DNA of 64,000 bases from an uncultured Ruminiclostridium sp. (GCA_934490165.1 CAKSTB010000016.1:3311-67310), one strand, 5' to 3'. Shown: positions 32,919 to 42,945, counted from the stretch's first letter. Notes: generated by a model not told the origin, from the sequence alone. Numbers and translations: made by a program.

Positions 32919-34196
32919 ATGACAATTTTACTGAAAAACGGTCACGTTGTTGATTATGTGAACGGTTTTGAAGGCAAAAAGGACATACTTATAAAGGACG
33001 GCTTTATCCGTGCGCTCGGCGATAACCTTGAATGCGATGATAAGAACGCAAGGGTGGTAGACTGCAACGGGCTTACGGTGATACCGGGTATATGCGATAT
33101 GCACGTTCATCTGAGAGATCCCGGACAGACATATAAAGAGGATATTATTACAGGCTGTGAGGCGGCTGTCGCAGGCGGTGTCACGGCACTTGCGTGTATG
33201 CCGAACACGAAACCGCCCGTTGACAACAAGGAAACGGTAAAATATATTCTCGACAAGGCAAAGAAAGCTAAGGCAAAGGTCTACCCCGTGGGTTGTATCA
33301 CAAAGGGTATGCAGGGCAAGGAGCTGTGCGACTATGACGAGCTGAAAGCGGCAGGCTGTGTTGCGGTGAGCGACGACGGCAGACCCGTTGAATCTGCGAA
33401 TATGATGGCGCAGGCAATGGTCAAGGCGCACTATGCGGGGCTGAAGGTAATTTCGCACTGTGAGGATCTTGAGATAATAGACGGCGGCATAATCAATAAG
33501 GGAAAGATCTCTCAGCAACTCGGCGTAAAGGGTATGAGCAGGCTGAGCGAGGATATAATCACGGCAAGAGAGCTTGCCATAGCACAGGATACACAGATGC
33601 CGATACACATTGCGCACGTTTCGACAAAGGGCAGTGTGAACACGATAAGAGGAAATACCCATATCGGTGTTATGTGTACCTGCGAAACCGCTCCGCACTA
33701 CTTTATGATGACGGACGAAAAGCTGTTGTCAAGAGATGCGGACTACAGAATGAATCCTCCGCTTCGTGAGGAGGACGATGTTATGGCGATAACCGCCGCT
33801 GTTGCGGACGGCACTATCGACTGCATAGTAACCGACCACGCTCCGCACAGCGCAGAGGAAAAGGCAGACTTCGAGAAAGCTCCAAACGGCGTTGTGGGAA
33901 TGGAAACATCGCTTGCGGCAACACTGACCGGACTTTATCACACGGGTACGATAAGCCTTATGCACATAGTAAGACTTATGTGCGTCAACCCCAGAAAGAT
34001 ACTGGGTATAGAGGGAGGCTCGCTCGGCATAGGCGATATTGCGGACATTGCGATATTTGACGCTGACGAAAGCTGGACGGTAGACCCCGAAAAACTCCAC
34101 TCGAAGTCTAAGAATACCTGCTTCAAGGGAATGACCTTAAAGGGCAGAGTAAAATACACACTGGTAAACGGAAAAATAGTATACGAGGACAAGTGA
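32919..34196 (+). CDS. pyrC: Dihydroorotase
   Basis: 425 residues from ATG 32919, after GAGGTG; an in-frame upstream extension runs through the terminator hairpin and is rejected. Amidohydrolase fold with metal-binding DMHVHLRDPGQ (His62, His64), CMPNTKPPVDN, and DHAPHSAEEK. Third step of de novo pyrimidine synthesis: cyclises carbamoyl-aspartate to dihydroorotate. First gene of the operon pyrC-pyrF-carA-carB-orf-pyrK-pyrD. pyrB and pyrE are absent from the window, so must be elsewhere. Confidence 0.96.
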   Translation: MTILLKNGHVVDYVNGFEGKKDILIKDGFIRALGDNLECDDKNARVVDCNGLTVIPGICDMHVHLRDPGQTYKEDIITGCEAAVAGGVTALACMPNTKPPVDNKETVKYILDKAKKAKAKVYPVGCITKGMQGKELCDYDELKAAGCVAVSDDGRPVESANMMAQAMVKAHYAGLKVISHCEDLEIIDGGIINKGKISQQLGVKGMSRLSEDIITARELAIAQDTQMPIHIAHVSTKGSVNTIRGNTHIGVMCTCETAPHYFMMTDEKLLSRDADYRMNPPLREEDDVMAITAAVADGTIDCIVTDHAPHSAEEKADFEKAPNGVVGMETSLAATLTGLYHTGTISLMHIVRLMCVNPRKILGIEGGSLGIGDIADIAIFDADESWTVDPEKLHSKSKNTCFKGMTLKGRVKYTLVNGKIVYEDK

Positions 34197-34238
34197 GCTC
34201 CGATATACTTCAAATAAATACAAAGGATGGATACGAAA

Positions 34239-35171
34239 ATGTCAATGGATAATCTTCTTCGTGCAATCTGCGAAAAGCAGAACCCCACAGTCGCAGGACT
34301 TGACCCCAAGCTTGACTATGTACCTCAGTACATAAAGGACAAGGCTTTCAACAAGTACGGCGAAACGCTCAAAGGTGCGGCAAAGGCAATACTTGAATTC
34401 AACAAGTGCCTTATAGACGCGCTCCACGAGGTAGTTCCCGCAGTAAAGCCCCAGGCGGCTTATTACGAAATGTACGGCACAGCAGGAATAAAGACACTGT
34501 ACAAGACACAGGAATACGCAAGAAGCAGAGGTATGTACGTTATCACAGACGGCAAGCGTAACGATATAGGTACAACAATGGAAGCGTATGCCGCCGCACA
34601 TCTCGGCAAGGTAAAGGTAGGGAACGAAGAATTTGAGCCATTCCTCGGCGACGCTCTGACAGTAAACGGATATCTCGGTAGTGATGGTATCAACCCTCTT
34701 ATCAAGGTATGCAAGGAAAACGACAAGGGCATTTTCGTACTGGTAAAGACATCTAACCCCTCAAGCGGCGAGCTTCAGGATCTGCTGATAGACGGCGTTC
34801 CCGTATATGAGAGAATGGGCAATATGTGTGAAAAGTGGGGCGAACAGCTCCCCGGTGAGTACGGCTATTCGGGTGTCGGTGCGGTAGTAGGCGCTACATA
34901 TCCCGAGCAGATCGCCGAGCTTCGTAAAAAGCTCCCGCATACGTTCTTCCTTATCCCCGGCTACGGCGCACAGGGCGCAACGGCCAAGGACATCGCCGCC
35001 GCATTTGACGAAAACGGTCTTGGCGGTATAGTAAACAGCTCGAGAGGAATAATGACAGCATATAAAAAAGAAGGCTGTGACGAGCACGACTTCGCAGGTG
35101 CGGCATTCAGAGAAGCACTGCGTATGAGAGATGAGATAATGGGCTTTGTCGGAAAGATACAGCTCCCTTAA
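34239..35171 (+). CDS. pyrF: Orotidine 5'-phosphate decarboxylase (subfamily 2)
   Basis: 310 residues from ATG 34239 (RBS AAAGGA about 10 bases upstream; an ATG at 34227 lies inside that RBS). The longer subfamily 2 form, with VAGLDPKLDYVP, VKPQAAYYEMYG and the catalytic TDGKRNDIGTTMEAYA, and VNSSRGIMTAY as the phosphate-binding end. Makes UMP from OMP, the last step of the pathway. 30 bases after pyrC stop region ends; part of the operon. Confidence 0.96.
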   Translation: MSMDNLLRAICEKQNPTVAGLDPKLDYVPQYIKDKAFNKYGETLKGAAKAILEFNKCLIDALHEVVPAVKPQAAYYEMYGTAGIKTLYKTQEYARSRGMYVITDGKRNDIGTTMEAYAAAHLGKVKVGNEEFEPFLGDALTVNGYLGSDGINPLIKVCKENDKGIFVLVKTSNPSSGELQDLLIDGVPVYERMGNMCEKWGEQLPGEYGYSGVGAVVGATYPEQIAELRKKLPHTFFLIPGYGAQGATAKDIAAAFDENGLGGIVNSSRGIMTAYKKEGCDEHDFAGAAFREALRMRDEIMGFVGKIQLP

Positions 35172-35213
35172 GTGATAGAACAAAAAAGAAAATATATGAA
35201 AGGAACGAATTAA

Positions 35214-36332
35214 ATGGACTTAAAAGCTAACAAAGCAAAGACCGCATATCTGATACTTGCAGACGGAACGGTGTTCACGGGCAAGAGCTTTGGCTGTGAG
35301 GGTGAGGTCGTAGGCGAGATAGTTTTCACAACTGCTATGACAGGCTATGAAGAAACGCTCACAGACCCCAGCTACTGCGGACAGATAGTAACGCAGACAT
35401 TCCCTCTTATCGGTAACTACGGCGTAAATGATGAGGACTACGAATCAAAAACGAGCGTGGTAAGCGGTTATATCGTGCGCGAATACTGCGAAGTACCGTC
35501 AAACTTCCGCTGTGAGGGCGATATAGACAGCTTCTTAAAGCAGCACAACATCATCGGATTGTTCGGAATAGATACAAGAAGACTTACAAGAATAATCCGC
35601 GAAACAGGTGTTATGAATGGTATGATCACAACTAGCGAGCCTACAGACGAGTTCAAGGCACAAGCTCTTGAAAAGATAAAGGCTTATGTTGTAGGTCCTG
35701 TTGTACCGAAGGTAAGCGTAAAGCAGCCCGAGGAGTTCAAGGCTGAAAACGGCAAGTATAAGGTAGCACTTATGGACTACGGATATAAGTTCAACATAAG
35801 ACGTGAGCTTGTAAAGCGCGGCTGTGACGTTACCGTATTCCCTTACGACACAAGCGCAGAGGAAATACTGAAATTCGCTCCCGACGGCATTATGCTTTCA
35901 AACGGACCGGGTGACCCGCAGGATAACACGGTATCGATAAATACACTGAGAGAGCTTATACCTCATCAGATACCGACATTCGGTATTTGTCTCGGTCACC
36001 AGCTCTTAGCACTTGCAAACGGTGCTACCACAGTCAAGCTGAAATACGGTCACAGAGGCGGAAACCAGCCTGTAACCGATGTTACTATCGACAGAACATT
36101 CATTACATCGCAGAACCACGGTTATGCGGTCGTAAGTGACAGCCTTCCCGCAAGTGCAGGTAAGGTGAGCCATATCAACGGCAACGACAAGACCTGCGAG
36201 GGCGTTATGTACACAAATGCACCTGCATTCACGGTACAGTTCCACCCCGAGGCTTGCGGCGGTCCGCACGATACAGCGTATCTGTTCGATAAATTTATCA
36301 GTCTGATGGAGGAGAATAAGAAATGCCGTTAA
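35214..36332 (+). CDS. carA: Carbamoyl-phosphate synthase small subunit
   Basis: 372 residues. N-terminal CPSase small-chain domain (FTTAMTGYEETLTDPSY) and C-terminal class I glutamine amidotransferase with nucleophile Cys259 in FGICLGHQ, His344 and Glu346 in FHPEA. Releases ammonia from glutamine for CarB. RBS AAAGGAAC. The last 10 bases overlap the start of carB, coupling synthesis of the two subunits. Confidence 0.96.
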   Translation: MDLKANKAKTAYLILADGTVFTGKSFGCEGEVVGEIVFTTAMTGYEETLTDPSYCGQIVTQTFPLIGNYGVNDEDYESKTSVVSGYIVREYCEVPSNFRCEGDIDSFLKQHNIIGLFGIDTRRLTRIIRETGVMNGMITTSEPTDEFKAQALEKIKAYVVGPVVPKVSVKQPEEFKAENGKYKVALMDYGYKFNIRRELVKRGCDVTVFPYDTSAEEILKFAPDGIMLSNGPGDPQDNTVSINTLRELIPHQIPTFGICLGHQLLALANGATTVKLKYGHRGGNQPVTDVTIDRTFITSQNHGYAVVSDSLPASAGKVSHINGNDKTCEGVMYTNAPAFTVQFHPEACGGPHDTAYLFDKFISLMEENKKCR

Positions 36333-39300
36333 GAAGTGATATAAAGAAAGTACTTGTTATAGGTTCAGGACCTATCGTAATCGGACAGGCGGCTGAATTT
36401 GACTATGCAGGCACACAGGCTTGCCGCGCGCTGAAAGCCGAGGGACTTGAGGTCGTACTGATAAACTCAAACCCCGCTACCATCATGACGGACAAGCATA
36501 TGGCGGACAAAATTTATATCGAGCCGCTGACACTTGATGTAGTAAAGAAGATAATTAAGATAGAAAAACCCGACAGCATTCTGTCAACGCTCGGCGGTCA
36601 GACAGGTCTGACGCTTTCGATGCAGCTTGCGAAAGAAGGATTCCTTGCCGAGAACGGAGTAAAGCTGCTCGGTGCAAACCCTGAAACTATCCATAAGGCA
36701 GAGGACAGACAGGCATTCAAGGATACTATGGAGGCTATCGGCGAACCCTGCATTCCCTCTAAGGTCGTTGAAACAGTTGAGGACGCACTTGACTTTGCAG
36801 AGGTTATCCACTATCCCGTAATTGTACGTCCTGCATTTACGCTCGGCGGTACAGGCGGCGGTATTGCATATAACAAGGACGAATTACACGAGATCGCAAC
36901 AAACGGTCTGCGCCTTTCGCCTATCACACAGATACTTGTCGAAAAGTGCATTTCCGGTTGGAAAGAGATCGAGTTCGAGGTTATCCGTGACGCAAAGGGC
37001 AACGTTATCACCGTCTGCTCGATGGAAAACTTCGACCCTGTCGGAGTACACACAGGCGACAGTATCGTTATCGCTCCCGCTGTTACACTTGCCGATAAGG
37101 AATATCAGATGCTGAGAACAGCGGCTCTGAACATTATCCAGGCGCTGAAGGTCGAGGGCGGCTGTAACTGTCAGTTCGCACTTAAGCCCGACAGCTTTGA
37201 GTACTCGGTAATTGAGGTAAACCCCAGAGTTTCACGTTCATCTGCGCTTGCTTCAAAGGCTACAGGCTATCCTATAGCCAAGGTTGCAACAAAGATCGCG
37301 ATAGGCTATTCGCTTGACGAGATCGTAAACCAGGTAACTGGCAAGACATATGCCTGCTTCGAGCCTGCGCTCGACTATGTTGTAGTAAAGTTCCCGAAGT
37401 GGCCTTTTGATAAGTTCGTATACGCAAAAAAAACGCTCGGTACACAGATGAAGGCTACCGGTGAGATAATGGCTATAGGAACGAGCTTTGAAGAAGCTAT
37501 GATGAAGGCTGTACGTTCGATCGAGCTCGGTATGGATACGATGCGTAAAAAGGCATTCAAGAAGCTGACAGACGAAGAAGTAAGAGCAAAGCTCCACGAT
37601 GTCGATGTTGACCGTTCTTTCTGCGTATTCGAGGCGCTGAGAAGAGGCTTTGACGTTCAGGAGATACACGATATCACAACTATCGACAAGTGGTTTATCA
37701 CAAAGCTTAAGAACCTTGCGGAGCTTGAGCTGTGGCTTGAAGACGGCGAGCTTACTCAGGAGAAGTACGACCTTGCAAAGAAGTACAGCTACCTTGATAA
37801 GACTATCGAAAAGCTTTCCGGTCAGAAGCTTGCGGACAAGGGCATAAAGACACGTCCCGCCGTATACAAGATGGTTGATACCTGTGCCGCTGAGTTCTCG
37901 GCTGAAACACCTTACTTCTACAGCACATATGATGAAGAAAACGAAGCTGCCGAGTTTATCGAACAGCACCCGACAGATAAAAAGAAGATAATAGTTTTCG
38001 GCTCAGGTCCTATCAGAATAGGTCAGGGTATTGAGTTTGACTACTGCTCGGTACACTGCGTATGGGCACTCAAGGAAATGGGCTATGAGGCTATAATCTG
38101 CAACAACAACCCCGAAACGGTTTCTACCGACTTTGATACAGGCGACAGACTGTATTTCGACCCGCTGACATTTGAAGATGTCGACTCGCTTATCGCTACA
38201 GAGAAGCCTTACGGCGTTGTAGTACAGTTCGGCGGTCAGACAGCTATCAAGCTTACAAAGCACTTACAGGAGAGTGGAGTAAGAATACTCGGTACTTCTG
38301 CCGAAAGCATAGATGACGCAGAGGACAGAGAGAAGTTTGACGAGCTGCTTGAAAAGTGCGAGATCCCCCGTCCGAAGGGACATACTGTATTCACAACAGA
38401 AGAAGCGCTCAAAGCGGCTAACGACCTCGGTTATCCCGTTCTGCTCCGTCCGTCATACGTTCTCGGCGGTCAGAATATGATCATTGCGCACTGCGACAGC
38501 GATGTTACCGAATATATGACTATTATCACAGCTACAGAGCTTGAAAACCCTGTACTGATAGATAAGTACCTTATGGGTACTGAGGTCGAGGTCGATGCTA
38601 TCTGTGACGGCACGGACTTCCTTATCCCCGGTATAATGGAGCATATCGAGCGTGCAGGCGTACACTCGGGCGACAGTATCTCGGTATATCCCGCACAGAC
38701 GCTGTCCGACAAGATAAAGAGCACGATCGTAACGTATACGGAGCGTCTTGCAAAGGCACTGAACGTAATCGGTCTTGTAAATATCCAGTACGTTGTATAT
38801 AACAACGAGGTTTACGTTATTGAGGTAAACCCCAGATCTTCAAGAACAGTTCCTTATATCAGTAAGGTAACAGGCGTTCAGATGGTCGATATCGCTACAA
38901 AGATAATGCTCGGCGAAACTCTTAAGGAGCAGGGCTACCACAGCGGACTTTATCCCGTAGGCGACTATGTTGCAGTCAAGGTGCCAGTATTCAGCTTTGA
39001 AAAGCTCCACGATGTTGATACACAGCTCGGTCCTGAAATGAAGTCAACAGGTGAGGCTCTCGGTATAGCAAAGACATTTGAAGAGGCTCTTTACAAGGGA
39101 CTTATCGCGGCAGGCTTCAAGATATTCAAGAAGGGCGGCGTAATGTTCACCGTTAAAAATTCCGACAAGCCCGAGATCATCCCGCTTGCCGAGAAGTTTG
39201 AAAAGCTCGGCTTTGAGCTGTACGCCACAAGCGGCACGGCATCAATGCTGAACAGAAATATGATAGCTACCAACTTCACCTACCGTATACACGAGGACAA

Positions 39301-39529
39301 AGAGCCGAACGTTATCAGCCTGCTTGAAAGCGGCAAGATAAACTACGTTATCTCAACTTCCGAAACAGGCAGAAAGCCCGCTCTCGACAGCGTTAAGATA
39401 AGACGTAAGTCGGTTGAGCGTTCTATAGCCTGCCTTACATCGGTCGATACGGCAAATGCTCTTGTAAAGTGTATCGCTATGGATAAGACTGTAGACGATC
39501 TTGAAATGGTAGATATAACAAAGATTTAA
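36323..39529 (+). CDS. carB: Carbamoyl-phosphate synthase large subunit
   Basis: 1068 residues, full length. Two homologous ATP-grasp halves: the first begins KVLVIGSGPIVIGQAAEFDY, the second KIIVFGSGPIRIGQGIEFDY; oligomerisation domain between them and an MGS-like allosteric domain at the C-terminus (from about residue 935: GGVMFTVKNSDK, YATSGTASML). Makes carbamoyl phosphate from bicarbonate, ammonia and two ATP, for pyrimidines and arginine. Starts within the end of carA. Confidence 0.97.
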   Translation: MPLRSDIKKVLVIGSGPIVIGQAAEFDYAGTQACRALKAEGLEVVLINSNPATIMTDKHMADKIYIEPLTLDVVKKIIKIEKPDSILSTLGGQTGLTLSMQLAKEGFLAENGVKLLGANPETIHKAEDRQAFKDTMEAIGEPCIPSKVVETVEDALDFAEVIHYPVIVRPAFTLGGTGGGIAYNKDELHEIATNGLRLSPITQILVEKCISGWKEIEFEVIRDAKGNVITVCSMENFDPVGVHTGDSIVIAPAVTLADKEYQMLRTAALNIIQALKVEGGCNCQFALKPDSFEYSVIEVNPRVSRSSALASKATGYPIAKVATKIAIGYSLDEIVNQVTGKTYACFEPALDYVVVKFPKWPFDKFVYAKKTLGTQMKATGEIMAIGTSFEEAMMKAVRSIELGMDTMRKKAFKKLTDEEVRAKLHDVDVDRSFCVFEALRRGFDVQEIHDITTIDKWFITKLKNLAELELWLEDGELTQEKYDLAKKYSYLDKTIEKLSGQKLADKGIKTRPAVYKMVDTCAAEFSAETPYFYSTYDEENEAAEFIEQHPTDKKKIIVFGSGPIRIGQGIEFDYCSVHCVWALKEMGYEAIICNNNPETVSTDFDTGDRLYFDPLTFEDVDSLIATEKPYGVVVQFGGQTAIKLTKHLQESGVRILGTSAESIDDAEDREKFDELLEKCEIPRPKGHTVFTTEEALKAANDLGYPVLLRPSYVLGGQNMIIAHCDSDVTEYMTIITATELENPVLIDKYLMGTEVEVDAICDGTDFLIPGIMEHIERAGVHSGDSISVYPAQTLSDKIKSTIVTYTERLAKALNVIGLVNIQYVVYNNEVYVIEVNPRSSRTVPYISKVTGVQMVDIATKIMLGETLKEQGYHSGLYPVGDYVAVKVPVFSFEKLHDVDTQLGPEMKSTGEALGIAKTFEEALYKGLIAAGFKIFKKGGVMFTVKNSDKPEIIPLAEKFEKLGFELYATSGTASMLNRNMIATNFTYRIHEDKEPNVISLLESGKINYVISTSETGRKPALDSVKIRRKSVERSIACLTSVDTANALVKCIAMDKTVDDLEMVDITKI

Positions 39530-39541
39530 TGAGGTGTGATA

Positions 39542-40147
39542 TTGAAAACAGGCGAATATAAAGTAAAATTCAATTACACGATATTGAGGGGATTTATAGA
39601 CGCTTTCGGTCTGGTTATGGCTCTGCTCATATATCAGACGACATACGCATACTACGATAAGTTTATCCACCCCGATCAGGTGATAAACAATGTTTATCCG
39701 GACGGCGTGCCGCTTGACAGATGGATACTCGGCGGCATAGTTCCGTTTATCGCCCTTGCGGTGCTTGTGTTCTCGGTTGTGTATATGTTTATCCCGCATA
39801 AGTCAAGAACGCTTATGATAACAGCGGACAATGCACAGAAGTATTACGACAACCTGATGATAGCAAACAGTCTGCTGAGAATACTTGCGCTTATGGCACT
39901 GTGGGATTACACTTATATTTCGCAGAGCAACCTGCTGTATGCGGGGGAGTCGTGGTTCAGTCTTCAGACAGTGCTTGACCTAGTGGTCGGAGCGATCGTT
40001 GTGTACTTTATGTACGGCAGACAAAAGGTTATAGCAATGCCTGTCGATACGGCGAAAAAGGCGGAAAAGAAAGTTGTCACAGATGATGACACTCCGCTTG
40101 CAAAGGTGAAAATAGTCAAGGACGACGATACAATAATGCGCAGTTAA
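39542..40147 (+). CDS. Integral membrane protein of unknown function inside the pyr operon
   Basis: 201 residues from TTG 39542 (GAGGTG 5 bases upstream; an in-frame GTG at 39536 overlaps that RBS). Four hydrophobic segments (~17-35, ~63-85, ~108-125, ~140-160), a cytoplasmic-looking charged tail (AKKAEKKVVTDDDTPLAKVK) and no recognised domain. It begins 12 bases after carB and is followed by a terminator hairpin before pyrK, so it is transcribed with the operon. A role in pyrimidine uptake or in anchoring PyrK-PyrD is possible by position only. Confidence 0.75.
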   Translation: MKTGEYKVKFNYTILRGFIDAFGLVMALLIYQTTYAYYDKFIHPDQVINNVYPDGVPLDRWILGGIVPFIALAVLVFSVVYMFIPHKSRTLMITADNAQKYYDNLMIANSLLRILALMALWDYTYISQSNLLYAGESWFSLQTVLDLVVGAIVVYFMYGRQKVIAMPVDTAKKAEKKVVTDDDTPLAKVKIVKDDDTIMRS

Positions 40148-40155
40148 TTATGCAA

Positions 40156-40194
40156 CAAGGCAACACAATAGAAATAACGTGTTGCCTTGATTTT
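40156..40194 (+). terminator. Terminator-like hairpin inside the pyr operon
   Basis: CAAGGCAACAC (40156-40166) pairs exactly with GTGTTGCCTTG (40179-40189), followed by ATTTTT. It lies between the membrane-protein gene and pyrK; a second small hairpin GCGG-CAAAA-CCGC (40201-40213) comes just before the pyrK RBS. No promoter fits in the remaining gap, so pyrK-pyrD expression requires readthrough. Confidence 0.8.
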
Positions 40195-40228
40195 TACACA
40201 GCGGCAAAACCGCAGGAAAGGAAAATAT

Positions 40229-41002
40229 ATGAGCTTTTTTTGTAATTCATATCCGATAGTTGATAAAAAAGCGCTCGGCGAGGGTATATATTCTTATACG
40301 CTGAAATGTCCCGAGGTCGCCGAAAACGCACACATCGGACAGTTTGTTCAGATAAAGGCTGAGGGCTATATGCTCCGCAGACCTATCTCTATATGCTCAG
40401 TTGACAAGGAAAACGGCACAATGCGCCTTGTATTTGAAGTAAGGGGCAAGGGTACGGATAAGATATCCGAGCTCAACAAGGGTGATCTGATGGACGTTAT
40501 CGCTCCGCTCGGCAACGGCTTTACCGTTCCCGCAAAGAAGGGCGGCAGAGTTATAGTAGTAGGCGGCGGTATAGGTACACCCCCTCTGCTTGATATTGCA
40601 AAGCTGTACGGCGACAAGTGCACCGCTATCCTCGGTTTCAGAAGCTTTGACAAGATAATTCTCGACAAGGACTATGCCAAAGCAGGCGCAAGCGTTATAG
40701 TCTGCACTGATGACGGCAGTACAGGCATACACGGTACGATAGCTCAGCCGCTTGCCGATGAGCTTGCCAAGGGCGATGTTGCGGCGGTATACGCCTGCGG
40801 CCCTACTCCTATGCTGAAAGCGGTAGTTGCGGCGGCAAAGCAGGCAGGCGTATATTCTGAGGTTTCTCTTGAACAGCGTATGGGCTGCGGTGTCGGTGCG
40901 TGTGTTGTATGTGCCTGCACGGTTATCCGTGATGGAGAAGAGAAGGTCGTAAGAGTATGCAAGGACGGCCCTGTGTTCAGCGGTGAGGAGGTAGTATTAT
41001 GA
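40229..41002 (+). CDS. pyrK: Dihydroorotate dehydrogenase electron-transfer subunit
   Basis: 257 residues from ATG 40229 (RBS GGAAAGGAA). FAD/NAD reductase fold with LRRPISICSVD (FAD), VIVVGGGIGTPPLL (NAD) and a C-terminal 2Fe-2S cluster: Cys220, Cys225, Cys228 and Cys244. PyrK passes electrons from the PyrD flavin to NAD, defining the class 1B enzyme. Overlaps pyrD by the ATGA junction. Confidence 0.96.
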   Translation: MSFFCNSYPIVDKKALGEGIYSYTLKCPEVAENAHIGQFVQIKAEGYMLRRPISICSVDKENGTMRLVFEVRGKGTDKISELNKGDLMDVIAPLGNGFTVPAKKGGRVIVVGGGIGTPPLLDIAKLYGDKCTAILGFRSFDKIILDKDYAKAGASVIVCTDDGSTGIHGTIAQPLADELAKGDVAAVYACGPTPMLKAVVAAAKQAGVYSEVSLEQRMGCGVGACVVCACTVIRDGEEKVVRVCKDGPVFSGEEVVL

Positions 41003-41919
41003 GTTTCAAGCCCGATATTTCAGTAGATGTATGCGGTAAGCATTTTAAAAACCCTGTAATAGCCGCTTCCGGTGCTTACGGCTTCGGTGAGGATTATACC
41101 GACCTTTACCCGCTGTCGGCTCTCGGCGGTATTTCCTGCAAGGGTACGACTTTAAATAAGAAGGACGGCAACATTCCTCCGAGAATAGCGGAAACTCCCA
41201 GCGGAATATTAAACTCCGTAGGACTTCAGAACCCCGGTGTAGATAAGTTTATAAACTACTATCTGCCGCGGCTCAGAACGCAGGATACGGTGGTTATCGC
41301 TAATATCGCAGGTGCTGTGATCGATGATTATATTGCGGTTGCAGAGAAGCTTGACGCTACAGATGTCGATATGATAGAGCTTAACATTTCATGTCCCAAT
41401 GTAAAGCAGGGCGGCGCTACATGGGGCGTTACCTGCGAGGGTGCGGCAAGCGTTACAAGAGCGGTAAGAAAGGCTACAAAAAAGCCTGTGATCGTAAAGC
41501 TTACTCCCAATGTTACCAACATTACCGAGATCGCAAAGGCAGTCGAGGCTGAGGGCGCTGACAGCGTTTCGCTGATAAACACTCTTCTCGGTATGAGAAT
41601 TGATATCAGAACAAGACGACCCATCCTGCACAACAATGTCGGCGGACTTTCGGGTCCTGCGGTATTCCCTGTTGCGGTAAGAATGGTATGGCAGGTTTCA
41701 AATGCGGTCAAGATCCCGGTAATCGGTATGGGCGGTATAGCAACAGCCGAGGACGCTATCGAGATGATGATGGCAGGCGCATCTGCTGTACAGATGGGTA
41801 CGGCTATCTTCAATGACCCGTATGCACCGATAAAGGTATGCGAGGGTATGGAAAAGTTCCTTGCCGAGCAAAAAATTGAGAAGATAAGCGATATCGTAGG
41901 CACGGTCAAGCCGTGGTAA
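40999..41919 (+). CDS. pyrD: Dihydroorotate dehydrogenase, class 1B catalytic subunit
   Basis: 306 residues. FMN TIM barrel with catalytic Cys132 in LNISCPNVKQGG (class 1 uses Cys as base), GTTLNKKDGNIPPR, and the FMN-phosphate site IGMGGIATAEDAIEM. Oxidises dihydroorotate to orotate and works with PyrK. Last gene of the operon; translation is coupled to pyrK through ATGA. Confidence 0.96.
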   Translation: MSFKPDISVDVCGKHFKNPVIAASGAYGFGEDYTDLYPLSALGGISCKGTTLNKKDGNIPPRIAETPSGILNSVGLQNPGVDKFINYYLPRLRTQDTVVIANIAGAVIDDYIAVAEKLDATDVDMIELNISCPNVKQGGATWGVTCEGAASVTRAVRKATKKPVIVKLTPNVTNITEIAKAVEAEGADSVSLINTLLGMRIDIRTRRPILHNNVGGLSGPAVFPVAVRMVWQVSNAVKIPVIGMGGIATAEDAIEMMMAGASAVQMGTAIFNDPYAPIKVCEGMEKFLAEQKIEKISDIVGTVKPW

Positions 41920-41946
41920 TAAGCTTCACTGAATAAGACAAACAGC

Positions 41947-41982
41947 AATGCCCTCACAGGTTTCGTTCCTGCGAGGGCATTT
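41947..41982. terminator. Terminator between pyrD and the glycosyltransferase
   Basis: AATGCCCTCACAGG (41947-41960) pairs with CCTGCGAGGGCATT (41968-41981) with one mismatch. Lies between converging genes and can serve both, though the T-runs are short. Confidence 0.7.
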
Positions 41983-41985
41983 CAG

Positions 41986-42945
41986 TTATTCCTTATTTAT
42001 AAACTTATCTATGATGTACTTAGGTCTTGCCTTGACCTCGGTATAGATCTTTCCGATATATTCTCCGACAATTCCGAGCGCCATTATCTGTAGACCGCTT
42101 AAAAACCATATTGAGCACATAAGCGAGCTCCAGCCTGCTTCTGTGTTGCCAAGACAGGTCTGCACTATCGTGTAGATTATCATACCGATACTGATAAGGA
42201 ATACAAGGAAGCCTACCACCGTAACAAGCCTTATCGGCTTTACCGAGAAGCTTGTGATACCGTCAAACGCAAACGCAAGCATCTTTTTCAGCGGGTACTT
42301 TGATTCGCCCGCAAAGCGTTCACTGCGCTCATAATATACAATATCGCTCTTGAAGCCTATCTGCTTTACTATACCTCTGAGGAACAGGTTGACCTCCTTG
42401 AACTGCGACAGCGCTTCAAGTGCGCGCTTTGATATAAGTCTGTAGTCGGCGTGGTTATCGATAATGTCAACACCGAGCAATCTCATAAGCTTGTAGAACA
42501 TACCGGCAGTTCCGCGCTTGAATGCGGTGTCGGTCTTTCTTGAAGAACGCACACCGTATACTATGTCACAGCCGTCATGATATTTGTCTACAAACTGATC
42601 GACAACGTTTATATCGTCCTGTAGGTCTGCGTCCATTGATATGGATATATCCGCAAGCTCCTTTGCCGTCATAAGCCCGGCAAGAAGTGCATTCTGATGT
42701 CCCTTGTTACGGGATAGCTTAAGCCCGGAGAACAGATCGTCACTGCCGTGGAGCTCCTCAATTATCTCCCATGTCTTGTCCTTACTGCCGTCATCTACAA
42801 ACAGCACACGGCTCTTGTCGGATATCTTTTTATCGTTTATAAGAGTCGTCATCTTTTCTTTAAGTCGCTTTGACGTTTCGTGAAGCACCGCTTCTTCATT
42901 ATAACAGGGTACTACAATGTAGAGTATGTCGTTGTATTCGGTCAT
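41986..42945 (-). CDS. Family 2 glycosyltransferase (GtrB/DPM1-like, membrane)
   Basis: 319 residues. N-terminal GT-A domain (~1-225) with VVPCYNEEAVLHETS, the DXD-type SMDADLQDD and YRLISKRALEAL, followed by two transmembrane helices (~235-260 and ~270-295). This architecture belongs to polyprenyl-phosphate glycosyltransferases (bactoprenol glucosyl or dolichol-P-mannose-synthase type) that load sugars onto undecaprenyl phosphate for surface decoration. Own promoter (minus TTTACA 43012-43017, 17-base spacer, TATACT 42989-42994). Donor sugar unknown. Confidence 0.9.
   Translation of the reverse strand: MTEYNDILYIVVPCYNEEAVLHETSKRLKEKMTTLINDKKISDKSRVLFVDDGSKDKTWEIIEELHGSDDLFSGLKLSRNKGHQNALLAGLMTAKELADISISMDADLQDDINVVDQFVDKYHDGCDIVYGVRSSRKTDTAFKRGTAGMFYKLMRLLGVDIIDNHADYRLISKRALEALSQFKEVNLFLRGIVKQIGFKSDIVYYERSERFAGESKYPLKKMLAFAFDGITSFSVKPIRLVTVVGFLVFLISIGMIIYTIVQTCLGNTEAGWSSLMCSIWFLSGLQIMALGIVGEYIGKIYTEVKARPKYIIDKFINKE

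Noticed and set aside
32928..33698. 256-codon minus-strand frame opposite pyrC
   Set aside because: Shadow of the dihydroorotase gene.
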